NCBI RefSeq assembly: GCF_000330505.1
Contig: NW_004440189.1
Span: 660,654-724,653 of the forward strand
DNA: 64,000 nucleotides
Reading direction: 5' to 3'
DNA from: Entamoeba invadens IP1
Lineage: Eukaryota > Evosea > Mastigamoebida > Endamoebidae
In this document: piece after piece, positions 20,411-30,816 of the stretch
Numbering within the stretch: position 1 is the first letter of the stretch
Layout: the number at the start of each line of letters is the position of its first letter
Notes under the pieces: model-generated
The model's input: only the letters and a program-made list of their open reading frames with translations
Database searches by the model: none
Told to the model about the DNA's origin: nothing
Program-made: the position numbers and the translations under genes

Positions 20411-22274
20411 TCACTTCGCATGTTTGACATAACTCTTTATCAAATCCTTAGCGTGCTTTCCTTCTCCTTTATTTGGCTTTTTCGACGCATCTTCGCTATG
20501 TGTTAATTCAAATAATGTATTATATATTATATTATATTTACCAATCAACAAACACTTTATCAAACAGTTTGGGTTCATTGTTGGTCGAAATTTCAAACAA
20601 CGTTTCTTCGTCTTCTACAACTGCAACCGACATCATTCCTTCTTGTGCGCGTCTATCCTCCGCTATCACATATGGGGTCTTTTGCTTCAGCATAATTTCT
20701 TTGATCAAATTACCAATGCCTCTGAGCTTATAGAAGTTAATCACACTCTCCTCGCCGTTGTTCGTTTTATTTCCGTCGGCAGTATATATTAAATCGGTTA
20801 AAGTACTTCCAATGAATGGTATTGTTGGAGGGGTCGCGACTTTCATCGCCATTCTAAGTTCATTGAAGTTATTATCTTCCGAACACAACTTTGAAAGCTC
20901 ATCAAAGATATTCTTTGTCTTCGAAGGAAGCATATCCCACGATGTTTTCAGTCGAAACACAGCCGTTGCTTGTAAAGCACTCATCACTGTTTTCATTCCG
21001 TCAAAGTTCTGCAATTTCCTCATTATATCAGCGACAGTAATGAAATAGAAAATAGCGAGCGTTCGAAGAGGATAAGACGTCTGCATGACTATTTGTGTTT
21101 GGACAATGTTAATGATTTTATTCGAAAATTTGATCATCTTGACGATGTTCGGGGTGAGTTCTTCCTTATTCTTTTTAGTCCATCCTTGGTTCAAAAACTC
21201 CGATGGAGGGATCTTCACAAAATTCTCCATTTGCATAACAGTGACTTGCTCAGCAAAATCAATGGGAGAATACCTCAGTATACCAGTCACTTTGTCGTAG
21301 TTAATCAAAGACACTGTCTTGAGTGTTGGAATGACCAACAACTTCTTTGTTCGTGCTTTATCCAAGCATGACATCAGCATATCCGAATTGGATTTATTGC
21401 AGAATCTTAATACATCGCATATGATTTCGATCTTCTCCGACAATTCATCTCTTTGGAAGTCCTCCGGGAATGTGTGGATTAAGAGTTTTAAAATTGCCAA
21501 TATCTTTGCTCTGTATGGGAATAAAATGTTATTACAGAAGTCCTTCCAGCTCACTTCCTTTTCTTTTTGTGGATTTAGAAGTATCAAAAGTAAGTCGAGG
21601 AGGTTTGATGTCGTTGTTATGAGTTTGTAAGAGTATACAAAACACTGAAGAAAGTAAGAGTCTTCACATTGCGACGAGACTATCATAAATAAACACTTTT
21701 CCAGTGTCGCGTACTGTATAATTTTCACGTCATTTCCAGCCTCTTTGGTGAACGTCACTTTGTCGTTCAACATCGGAGGTTTAAAAAGATTAAATCGCTC
21801 GTCTGATATATACGTTTTCTCCGCAACAGACCGCGGAGAGTTTGTTGTGTTACTACCAGCCGGATCTCCTCTTGAAGAACTTATACTTTTATGTGGGTTG
21901 AACCCGTTTTGAGTTTGGTAGTCAAATGATATTTCACTTGACGCAATGGAGTTTCTTGATACGGAAGCAGAGGATGGCAGTGACGAACTTTGTTGTGAAA
22001 GAAACACTTGGATTGTTTGTGAGTGATACATTCGAGGGCTAAGTCTGATTTTCGCTTGGGTTGGTGGTGATTGTTCCGACATCGAGCGTCGGACTTCTTC
22101 TTCATTTTTTCTATTTTGAATCTCCTCAAGAGTGACCGTTTGTTTACACTTATAACACACGCCAAATTTTTTAACGCCTTCCTCAAGGCATATCCCGCAC
22201 ATCAACTGTTCGCATTTTGGGCAAAAAGTCGTTGGCAGACACAAATGCATTTTCTCCGAGAGCTTTGGTTTCAT
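20411..22274 (-). CDS. Ras guanine nucleotide exchange factor with N-terminal zinc-finger-like motif (2 exons)
   Basis: The main exon 22274-20542 plus a short exon 20495-20411 (1733+85 = 1818 nt) give 605 residues. Residues ~18-45 hold four CxxC-type pairs (FCPKCEQLMCGICLEE, GVCYKCKQ), a zinc-finger-like cluster. A Ser-rich linker follows. A RasGEF-N-like helical region (~170-290) precedes the catalytic CDC25 fold: SPIDFAEQVTVMQMENFVKI, FSNKIINIVQTQIV, ADIMRKLQNFDGMKTVMSAL, and TPPTIPFIGSTLTDLIYTAD. RasGEFs load Ras with GTP at membranes. The 46-bp intron (GTAAAT...CATAG) near the 3' end is inferred because the following 28 codons are Lys-rich and coding-like. Without it the protein ends at FVDW (578 residues). 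Confidence 0.85.
20496..20541 (-). other. Possible 3' intron of the RasGEF gene (46 bp)
   Basis: The donor is GTAAATATA, which is not the common GTTTG form, and the acceptor CACATAG. Use of the site keeps the frame and adds EDASKKPNKGEGKHAKDLI to the C terminus. Confidence 0.55.
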
Positions 22275-23065
22275 TATGATTTTAGTTCAAGTTGAAAACA
22301 TTTTTTGTGTTTTTTGTCAAATTTTGTTGGGGTTCAGAAATGTGATAATTGTTCCAAAAAAACTTGAAAAGGTTCGTTATAACAGTGGTTGATATTTTAT
22401 TGGACACTTTGATATTGAAAAATACAAATGCCAATGGTTTGTGATAAAATAGAGCTGAGTCAATTATTGGGCAATTTGTGGCAATACATGGGTTAATGAT
22501 ACTGAAAAAAGGCAGTCTTCTTTCATACATGAAATTAATATTTAAAATAATTATAATTATTATAATTTGAAAAATATAATAAAGTCATAAGTTTTTTCCA
22601 GAATTTCATCAACCCACTTATTTTTAAATATAAAAACAAGGAAATATCGAGTTAACTATGTTGATCAAATCTTAGTTTTAATAGTAAAATAATACAATAG
22701 GTTATTTGTTATGTTTAGAGAAATTGAACTGATACATTTTTAGAGTATGAAACACTTTGAATTCGTCGTAAAGAGTGACAGAGACATAAAAAAATATTTG
22801 ATATATTTTCTGTTGTGTGTTAATATGAACAAAGAAAGATTTTATTTTGTTAATAATAAATAGGCATAGTTTATATTAGTTTTCATAGTAATTAAATAAT
22901 TAAAGTTATATTCTTTACTATAAAAATACCAACTTGTATAATTTTAATATCCATTTTGATTTTAATAAAAATGTTATAAAATATACCATAATAAAAACCC
23001 AACTGAATGATTACTCAATACATAGAAACAGTGGTACTTTTGTGAGCAAAACAAAAGATACACAA
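22275..23065. other. Intergenic, AT-rich
   Basis: There is no supported gene. A minus frame of 82 codons (22282-22530) ends just upstream of the RasGEF start and has no recognisable content. It is probably 5' flank. Confidence 0.55.
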
Positions 23066-23692
23066 TTAAAAGATAAATGAGTCCTTTGTCACTGTGATTG
23101 AAGTAGCCGTTTGAATGCTTGAGGCAAGGTGTTGGTTGATTTGATTACCGAAGTCTCTGATCTGTTGTGTATTAAATAGTAAAGACCCATTCTGATAAAT
23201 AGTAACTTTTCCTTCGTACCCTTCAACAGTTTCATTTTCAACAACAACAAGAAATCCGAGTTCTGATATAAAGTCTTGTAATAGTCTCATCACTTCTCTT
23301 CTTTTGGTAGGTTGTATTCTTCTTTTAGCAGTTTTCTTTGAAGTATTTCCCGTCGCAAATTCATGTTGAGCTTGTTCTTTTGATCTCGTTTGTATGAATT
23401 GAAGCACATTAATGCTGTCAAATCGATTGAATTCAATTTCTTTAATCTTTAAAAATTGTTTTGTCATGTGAGACATTCTGTGGGGTCTTCCAATAGAAAT
23501 GGTTGTGTATTTGGATAGAATAGCAATGAAGATAGCCTGCAAATCCGACTGGAAATTCATTGCTTCAATCTGTTTTCCCTTAAAACGAGGGATTTCTTCT
23601 TCTTTAATCTTTTTAGGTAGAGTTTGAGAAGAACTCTTTGTTGATTGTTCCGCGAAAGTGAGAGTTGGATCAAAGTGGAGGTTTGCTTGCAT
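23066..23692 (-). CDS. Unknown protein, paralogue of the product of 33925-34515
   Basis: 208 residues, no known domain recognised. A central region (~50-150) aligns by eye with the protein at 33925: LQAIFIAILSK / LQSVLIGLLNK, FDSINVLQFIQTRSKEQ / FDCFTTKRQEE, TSKKTAKRRI / TQKTAMRRL, and LLQDFISELGF / LIDVLRELGY. The TxKTAxRRx and following helix give the look of a basic nucleic-acid-binding fold, but this is speculation. TATATAAACTGAAC lies 35-48 bp before the ATG, a good core promoter match. It stands alone in a sparse region. Confidence 0.7.
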   Translation of the reverse strand: MQANLHFDPTLTFAEQSTKSSSQTLPKKIKEEEIPRFKGKQIEAMNFQSDLQAIFIAILSKYTTISIGRPHRMSHMTKQFLKIKEIEFNRFDSINVLQFIQTRSKEQAQHEFATGNTSKKTAKRRIQPTKRREVMRLLQDFISELGFLVVVENETVEGYEGKVTIYQNGSLLFNTQQIRDFGNQINQHLASSIQTATSITVTKDSFIF

Positions 23693-23726
23693 AGTTCTTT
23701 AGTTTCTGATGTGATTACAATTAATT

Positions 23727-23740
23727 GTTCAGTTTATATA
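23727..23740 (-). promoter_or_regulatory. TATA plus GAAC core promoter candidate
   Basis: On the minus strand the sequence reads TATATAAACTGAAC, a TATA-like box fused to a GAAC element about 35 bp before the ATG at 23692. Confidence 0.4.
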
Positions 23741-26282
23741 AGAAACACTTCGTAAAAAGATAAATTAACCAAAATTGGGACTATAATTGGCGTTGTATAA
23801 TATTGTTGGGTTTTGCACAAAAAGTTTTGCTAAATATATTATCTACGAATACATTGGACTAAAAAGGTATAAAATTATTAGGTTTGGGATGTTTTGTTGC
23901 GACCAATCAAAACAAAAAGACATCCGAACTTTTAGACAACTTTTAGGAATACAAGTATTTTCGAAAAGGGTCGCCGAAATATTAAATGTGTATCTTTTGC
24001 ACTATTTTATCATTATTCTTTTGGTCAGTCTAAAAAACAGTTGTTTGTTCATAAAACTCCATTTGATTTGTGTTTCTTACTGACAATAATTTATTTAAAA
24101 AATAAAAATTATTTACACCCCCAAATATACTTTTTAAACGTGGAAATGTGTTTTTTGTGTTGTTCCTTTTACAAAAACAATGAAAATTCCCGTTATTTGT
24201 TAATATTTGGTTCCAAAATAAAACGAAAATAGAAATGTGTTTTATTAACATGCCTCATATTATGTTTGAAAAACTCTTTATATAGTTTTATGAACTATTT
24301 TAAACGACAAAAGAAAATTCAAACGACAGTTAACTATTTGTATAATAAAAACCAAGTTGTTTTCAATATGAACATATTTATTATATATATTAATTACAAG
24401 TTCAATTCCAAACAATTTAGTCTTTAATTATTGGAGTTTTGCGGGAAATGTTTACATTCCATCGGTTTTTGAGAACCAACAATAAAAGTAAAGGTATTTT
24501 TCGTAAATAAAAAAATAAAATAGATTTTATACCCTTTTAAAAATAGAAATTGTGAAACTACACTTGAGGATGTTGGGTTTGATATTTTCCATGAAAAATA
24601 AATTAAAATTGATTTGAAGGATTCAAGAAAACAATACCACAATACTCGGTAAAATATCCATTGTTTTGAAAGCTAAATGACCAATTTTAAAGTGCACAAC
24701 CTGGATATGTTAGTAAATTCAACGCACAATAAACATGAAATAATTCTATTTGAATAAAAAAACACATACAATGTAATCAATATATAAAGACCGTTAAATA
24801 AAAGAAGTACAATGACACAATTAGTTTTAAATAAGTTCAAAAATATTATTTAATTCAATAAACACTTCGTTTAAAAAACTTTTGATATTGATTAGGAATT
24901 CACCATTAATAAGATTGTTTTTGTTTATTACAGGTTGATTGTTCATTATAAAACAATCAAAGTGTTCGAGTAATATAAAATGTTTTATTGTCATTAGAAT
25001 GACAAAGGGTTCATTTGGAATTATTTTATATAATTGTGTCATGTTTCATAAAAAAGTGATATAATACATAATAAGTAATACAAACATTTTTGACCTTCTA
25101 AAAAGAAACAAAACAAACTATATTTAGTGATGAAATATAAAAGTTAAAATATTGAAAATGATTGTATTTTTGATTAGTTATAATTAGAAATTACTTAAGA
25201 AAAGTGCTTCTATATAAATGAATACATTCAATTTTTAATTGAAAGTTTTTTGGGGGGTTGAAGAGGTAAAGTAAAAACACAATTAAAAAAATCCAAAAAA
25301 AGAAAAAAGGTTTTTGAAAAAAGTTCAGGAGATTTTACCAAAAGTACCCAAACCTCGTTGAAAATGATATTGAGTTCGTTAATGCAAATTGTATTTTCAT
25401 TTTCGAATGAAGGAACAATCAAAATTCATTTAAACAATCGGGATAAAAAACGAGTTTATTATATTTCGCTATTCGGACTTAAAAAAATCCCCCTCTGGTG
25501 TGCAGAAATTCGATATTTTTTGTGACCTTCATTTTGTTATTAATAACAACGTTGTGTTTAATAAAATTCCTTTTTTCTATTCAAATAAAATGTCAGTCTT
25601 CGTCTTTTCTTCAACTTTATCATTTAAAAAGAATTTTAGCAATTGCAAAGAAACAAAAAGGGCTGATCATGAGTATTGTTTAATAATTGGAAGTCAAAAA
25701 ACACTTTCTTTAAATTGTTTAATTTAATAAATATATTATTTTAAATAGATTTGTCACTTACTTAAATGTTTAAACTATTATATGTATCAAAACTACCGAT
25801 ATTCATAGACATGATGAATCAAAATTATATTAAAACAACATTTAATATCAAGTTCAATACTTATACAATTCAAATACTATTATATGATTATTTATATATT
25901 ATTTTTATTGTATAATTTTTCCAAAACTTAAATTGTAATGATCATTCAATTTAAAGTTGCGATTAAGTTTGATACATACAACTCAAAAAATAAATAATTT
26001 TTATTAATCACAATCTTGAAATCAGATTAAAAAACTCTTTCAGAATAACAAGTTTTAATAAACGAACAACATTTGATACAAACAATTTGACGATATTAAA
26101 GTTCGGACTTGATACCATGGTGTTAATGAAAATTCTTCAATGTCTATACATTTCAATACAATCAAGTTGCTTTTAAAATAATTTTGTTAAAAAATGATTT
26201 CATTATCTAATCAATGGGATATATGTTATTTGGCCAAAATTGTTCTTTTATTGTACACTTATTTTTAAACAAGTTTATAATA

Positions 26283-26516
26283 TAAAGACCACCAGAAAAT
26301 AGTCGTACAGCAAAAAAGACTCGTACACTTAGTTTATAGTTTTTTTTAATTAAAATTATACCCAAAATTGGTATAATTTCGGGTTTTTATTTTTTCAAAT
26401 TCCATTTTTTTTTTCTTATTGTTTAGTCAAATTTTATATGTAAAGATATATTCCCTATTTTTCGGTTTATTTAATACTAAAATCACAAGTATATGGCTAT
26501 TTTTTGGTGGTCTTTA
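26283..26516. mobile_element. Small TA-flanked inverted-repeat element (MITE-like, ~234 bp)
   Basis: The left end reads TAAAGACCACCAGAAAATAG and the right end CTATTTTTTGGTGGTCTTTA, inverted copies with few mismatches. With TA as target duplication the termini are AAGACCACC...GGTGGTCTT. There is no coding capacity. Confidence 0.55.
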
Positions 26517-26841
26517 GTTGGATATTAAAACCAAACAATAAAAATATATATTTTTAATTATTAATTAATAATTATAATAATTACTATTATTTTAATAATC
26601 AATATAAATTCCCATTAAACTAAAAAATATTTTTACTCACTAAATAATCATAAACTATTATAGTTGAAAAAAAATATCATAATTTTAAATTAATTTATAA
26701 TAATTTATTTGAAAAATCGTGAAGTTTGTAATTTAAAAAAATACAAAAGTGCATGGTAGAATAGTTAAATTTAATTTTTTTAACCAATAAATGATGTTTT
26801 TATATTTTATGGTATTTTTTTTTAAAATCGAGTATACTTAA

Positions 26842-27714
26842 ATGTCAATTTTGTTGTGCCATGAAGACTTGAAAAATGTTGTTCATCACTTTCTTTCGAT
26901 TTCTGATCTCACGCAATTTGTGTTAGTTAACAAAAAATGTGGGCAAGTTGTTATAAGTCTTAACAAATCACCACACTTCGAGATAGTCTACAATGATGAA
27001 GAAAAAAAGAACAAAATATCAAAGCAACTTGAGTTAATCCCATCACTTCAAGTCATTGAAATAACAAACGATTTTGACTTGATCGAAATAGTTCCTCAAA
27101 CCATTTTAATTGATATTTTGTCGCTCAATATGGAGACTAAAGAAATCGTTTTAAAGTGCCAGAACCAAATTGTTTCACTTAATGTGATACCAGACCAATT
27201 CTTCGATTTTTCAGTGTGTGATAAATTAAGACGCCTTTCTTTAACGTACGCGTTCGAAATTAAATCCGAACCAGAGAAGAATATTGATCCATTATGTGAA
27301 AATGAGGAAAGCAATGAAGAGAGCGGACAGATGTCTGTTGTTGAAGCGTTTTGGATGGATAAAACTAAACATCTTGATTTCTTTAAAATCACATTTAAAA
27401 ACGGATTCGACGAAGTCTTCTTGGAAGAAGTTGGGTTATACAATTTTGACGTTGTTGTTATCGTCGTGGAAAGCCAGTTTTACCAGGTTGTCAAAGAAAA
27501 ATCAAAACTATATAAACACGTCACAGTGTGTTCAGACACGTTGTCACAATATATAGAAGACATAGTTATTCCTTTTGATGACAATGTGATACACGTCACT
27601 CTTCCCCTCAACAAAAAACAGCAGACAGAACTTCAAAAGTATTTGCCAACTGCAATTGTGTCTACGAATGAAGACAACACTCTTGATTTTCATAATTACA
27701 CAGCATTGTTTTAA
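26842..27714 (+). CDS. F-box-like N-terminal motif protein
   Basis: 290 residues. The N terminus HEDLKNVVHHFLSISDLTQF followed by VLVNKKC resembles the short F-box-like motif seen at the start of many Entamoeba leucine-rich (BspA-like) proteins. No clear leucine-rich repeats follow. The rest alternates short hydrophobic strands and acidic stretches (CENEESNEES). A similar N-terminal arrangement (SIERFVFVSKLCKK) is seen in the protein at 37831. F-box motifs bind SKP1 in ubiquitin ligases, but that role is unproven for this family. The ATG follows directly on a very AT-rich leader. Confidence 0.65.
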   Translation: MSILLCHEDLKNVVHHFLSISDLTQFVLVNKKCGQVVISLNKSPHFEIVYNDEEKKNKISKQLELIPSLQVIEITNDFDLIEIVPQTILIDILSLNMETKEIVLKCQNQIVSLNVIPDQFFDFSVCDKLRRLSLTYAFEIKSEPEKNIDPLCENEESNEESGQMSVVEAFWMDKTKHLDFFKITFKNGFDEVFLEEVGLYNFDVVVIVVESQFYQVVKEKSKLYKHVTVCSDTLSQYIEDIVIPFDDNVIHVTLPLNKKQQTELQKYLPTAIVSTNEDNTLDFHNYTALF

Positions 27715-28148
27715 AGAGTTTGCGTCATCTTTTTTATTTCAATAATAATAAAATTGTGTATAATTATTAATTACACTATGTGACTTGTAAGTTTACAAGT
27801 TGCAACACGAAGTTTTGAGTATATAATAACAATAAACTACGTTATAAATATATATAAATAATAAAAAATATTTAAATTTTTATTATATATTTTTAATAAA
27901 TAATAATAACATTAAAATGTGACTGTGGTTAGTTTAAAATTTAATATTGAAATACAGTTTATTGAATAATAATATGTATTATTATTAATAATACAATTAA
28001 GAAATAATTTCTTCCGATTATTATCATTTTAACTATTATTATATAATAATAACTTAAATAGTTTTTAATGAAAAACATTTTTCATTTTTGACAATACTTG
28101 TAATAAGCTTTTTATATCGTTTTGCAATTTTTTCATAAAAAACAATTA
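27715..28148. other. Intergenic, AT-rich
   Basis: This is the 3' flank of the F-box-like gene up to the left end of the pogo-type element. It consists of repeats of TAATAAT type and holds no gene. Confidence 0.6.
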
Positions 28149-29040
28149 CAGTAAAACCCCTCATTAGTAGATGTGTTGGGGAAATAAAACCCCTCAATAG
28201 TGGTTTTTTTCAAAAACCTTTTTTGTTTTTTACAAACATTATTATTATTTTTTTAGATAAGAAACTTGATATAAACCACATGTAAACACAAGTTAGACAT
28301 AGCCACGTGATTAAGGAATAACAATGGCACTGAAAAAACATTACAAAATATTATTATGTGGTTATTATTGTATTGTTATATCGCCTTTAAACACGAGAAT
28401 ACATGATTCAAAAAAATATTGAAGATATTGTGAAGTTTGCATGTGGCTGTTGAATAATAATAATGTCTTCTGAGTCAAATTAAAATGTTTCAGTTTAAAC
28501 AATTCAACACGTTCATCACTATTCCAATAAATTTTAGATGAAAACTTTCCACCCACATCGAGCAATTAATATAAACCATTGACTATCAGAGGTGAAGAAG
28601 TTCAATTTATGATTGAAGCAGAAGAAATTTAAGAAAAATAAAAAAAGAATTATGCGACGATAAAAAATCCATTCGTGTTGTAGAAAATGAAATCTTTTAC
28701 ATAAAAAAGACTTGGTAGTCTGCGGGACAGCGTTGAATGAAGACCTATAAAATCAAATTGGTAACTGAATGGTTAGGTTTTTTTAAAGTTATTAAAACAG
28801 TCTTTATTTAAAATTGACAATAAAAACTTTTTAAACCAGTTTTTATTTACTCATTTTTAATTAATAAAATGTTATTACACAATTCATAAATATGCCTTTG
28901 GCAATTAAACCCGTTATTTTAAACAATTTTTATTTAAAAAATAAACCCCTTAATAATGGAAAACTTATTTTATTGGTCAATAAATGCCAATATTGAGGGG
29001 TGGTCTTATTGAGGGAACCCATTATTGAGAGGTTTTACTG
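28149..29040. mobile_element. Pogo-type (Tc1/mariner) non-autonomous element, 892 bp
   Basis: The left end CAGTAAAACCCCTCATTAGT and the right end ATTGAGAGGTTTTACTG are inverted copies, each next to TA (28147-28148 and 29041-29042). The CAGTAAAACC start is typical of pogo/Tigger-type termini. Subterminal copies of the word repeat inside (AAAACCCCTCAATAGTGG near 28187-28206, AATAAACCCCTTAATAATGG near 28941-28960, and ATTGAGGGGTGG near 28992). No transposase frame remains. The longest frame is 66 codons (minus, 28365-28565). Confidence 0.7.
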
Positions 29041-29279
29041 TAATATTTTATAGTTAAATTTACATCATTTTTAACTTTTTTTTATTACTTTTAATTATAC
29101 TAATTAATTAAGAATAAAAAGACCGACAAATTTAAAAACAATCCAAAAAAACAAAACAAACTGACTATTTTGGCTTTTTTATAGTAAAAAGATAGTAAAA
29201 AATTAAACTTTATTAAAAAATAATGTTATGAATAAAAACCGAAACAACATGTAAAAAACAACTAAAAAGCGTCATTCAA

Positions 29280-30246
29280 ATGCCATTGAAGGATATACTG
29301 CATCACTCAACAGACTTGGAAACATTAGTTAAGACGTTTGATACTGATATATCGAAACTTTTAGTTTCTTTTTCGAATGAAAAAAAGGCGTTAATCTTAA
29401 TTCACAACATTAACAAAATGAATAAAAAAAAGATGAGGGTTGATAAACGAAGTACATTTCTTGTCTTAATGTATCAAATGATGAACTCTTCAATAGGTAC
29501 AGACTTTAATAAACTCATTGATATCAACGAAATAGATTTTTCCAAATTTCCATTGCCATCTTTCTGCTTTAATCAAGAGTTACTGATTTTTGGAAAATTT
29601 CTCGAATTTAAAAAGAACAAAAAGACCGAATACGAAAAATCACAAACAAATATTTTCAATTTAGAAGTTGCTTTGGAACAATTGCACCACAAAATGGAAC
29701 TTGTGAACCACATTATCAAAGCAAAAATTCATCTTCAATATTGGGACTCAAAACAAAACACCCCAAGTCGTAGAATTTTATTTTACGAAGTGAGTAAAGC
29801 AGTTATTGAGATGAACATNNNNNNNNNNNNNNNNNNNNNNNNNNNNNNNNNNNNNNNNNNNNNNNNNNNNNNNNNNNNNNNNNNNNNNNNNNNNNNNNNN
29901 NNNNNNNNNNNNNNNNNNTTTGGAAATTGTCAAAGTGTTTGAAATGGCTGAAAACTCACGAGCAAAGTACTTGAAACAAGTGTATGACAAACTCTTCGAA
30001 GGAGCGTTTGGGAATTTTCCACAACAATTGTATCAACCTATTCACCCATTCGTTTTACTCGTCAAAAACTTTATCACAAAAGATGAACAAGCAACCAATG
30101 GAGATGACTCAATAAAAAGTGAAGCAGAGAAACTCAAGAGCGAAGCAGAAAGTTATTTTAAGACTGTCGTTGAATCGTATCAACAGAACGCTTTCAAAGT
30201 CAATACCTTCTTTAGAAGAACATCAAAAGAATTTTATCAACCATGA
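29280..30246 (+). CDS. Unknown helical protein, interrupted by a scaffold gap
   Basis: The N-terminal part (29280-29818, ~179 residues, MPLKDILHHSTDLETLVKTF...) and C-terminal part (29919-30243, ~108 residues) are both coding-like and helical, separated by 100 N of unknown true length. The two parts are in different frames across the placeholder, which only says that the gap size is not exact. The Lys/Glu-rich heptad-like stretches (ILIHNINKMNKKKMR; SEAEKLKSEAESYFK) suggest a helical bundle, perhaps BAR-like, but no domain is assigned. Confidence 0.65.
29819..29918. other. Assembly gap (100 N)
   Basis: A run of exactly 100 N, a conventional placeholder, lies inside a gene. Confidence 0.99.
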
Positions 30247-30816
30247 ATAAAAATGTTTTATTCATGTTTTTTCATTAAGTCGTGTTAATGAAAAAACAAA
30301 AAAGTGGTTGTGAGATGTGTCAATAACACACAGACACAAACAGCGAACTATTTTGTTTATAAAATATGATTAAAATATTTGGTTGACTAGAAACTATGTT
30401 TAGTTTTTTTATTGGTTCATTCTAGTTCTTTTTTTGACATTTTGGTTTTTACAGTCATTAAAAAAGAAATAACTACTTATGCTTAAATAATCGGGAAATG
30501 ATCAAAAATTAATAAAAGAAAATAGTTTTGTGTGAATTAAAAATAAATTAAAATTTTTATATAAAAAAATATATAATATTGTTTATTATTGTTTGACAAT
30601 TCAAATGAAAACAAAAACTAAAAATAAAAATAAAAAAATTGAAAAAAGTTAAAGGGTTATAGATATAATATAATATAATATATTAATTGCAATAAGAAAA
30701 AAAACTATAACAATCTAATTTTTTTTATTTACCAATCTAATAACCAAGTTGTCAAATAATTGCCAAGTAAAATATTAATAAAATATTAATAGAAGAACAT
30801 TAAAATAATAAAGGTA
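30247..30816. other. Intergenic, AT-rich
   Basis: No gene is seen. There are poly-A/T runs and ATAATATAATATA repeats just before the next gene. Confidence 0.6.

Larger units (their letters stand above)
23693..26841. other. Long gene-poor AT-rich stretch with a small inverted-repeat element and possible gene relics
   Basis: No intact gene could be supported over 3.1 kb. Short frames of 60-100 codons occur on both strands. Three of them (plus near 24200, minus near 24470, plus near 25690) end in a similar I-x-G-S-(Q)K-type string, which could be debris of one gene family. The inverted-repeat element at 26283-26516 is listed separately. Confidence 0.5.

Noticed and set aside
22282..22530. 82-codon minus frame directly upstream of the RasGEF
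   Set aside because: No family match, and it ends in the region expected to hold the RasGEF promoter.
24827..25042. 71-codon minus frame thought to resemble an F-box-like start
   Set aside because: Resemblance too weak. No continuation and no conserved spacing.
28365..28565. 66-codon minus frame within the pogo-type element, considered as a transposase remnant
   Set aside because: No DDE-type motif could be recognised in it.
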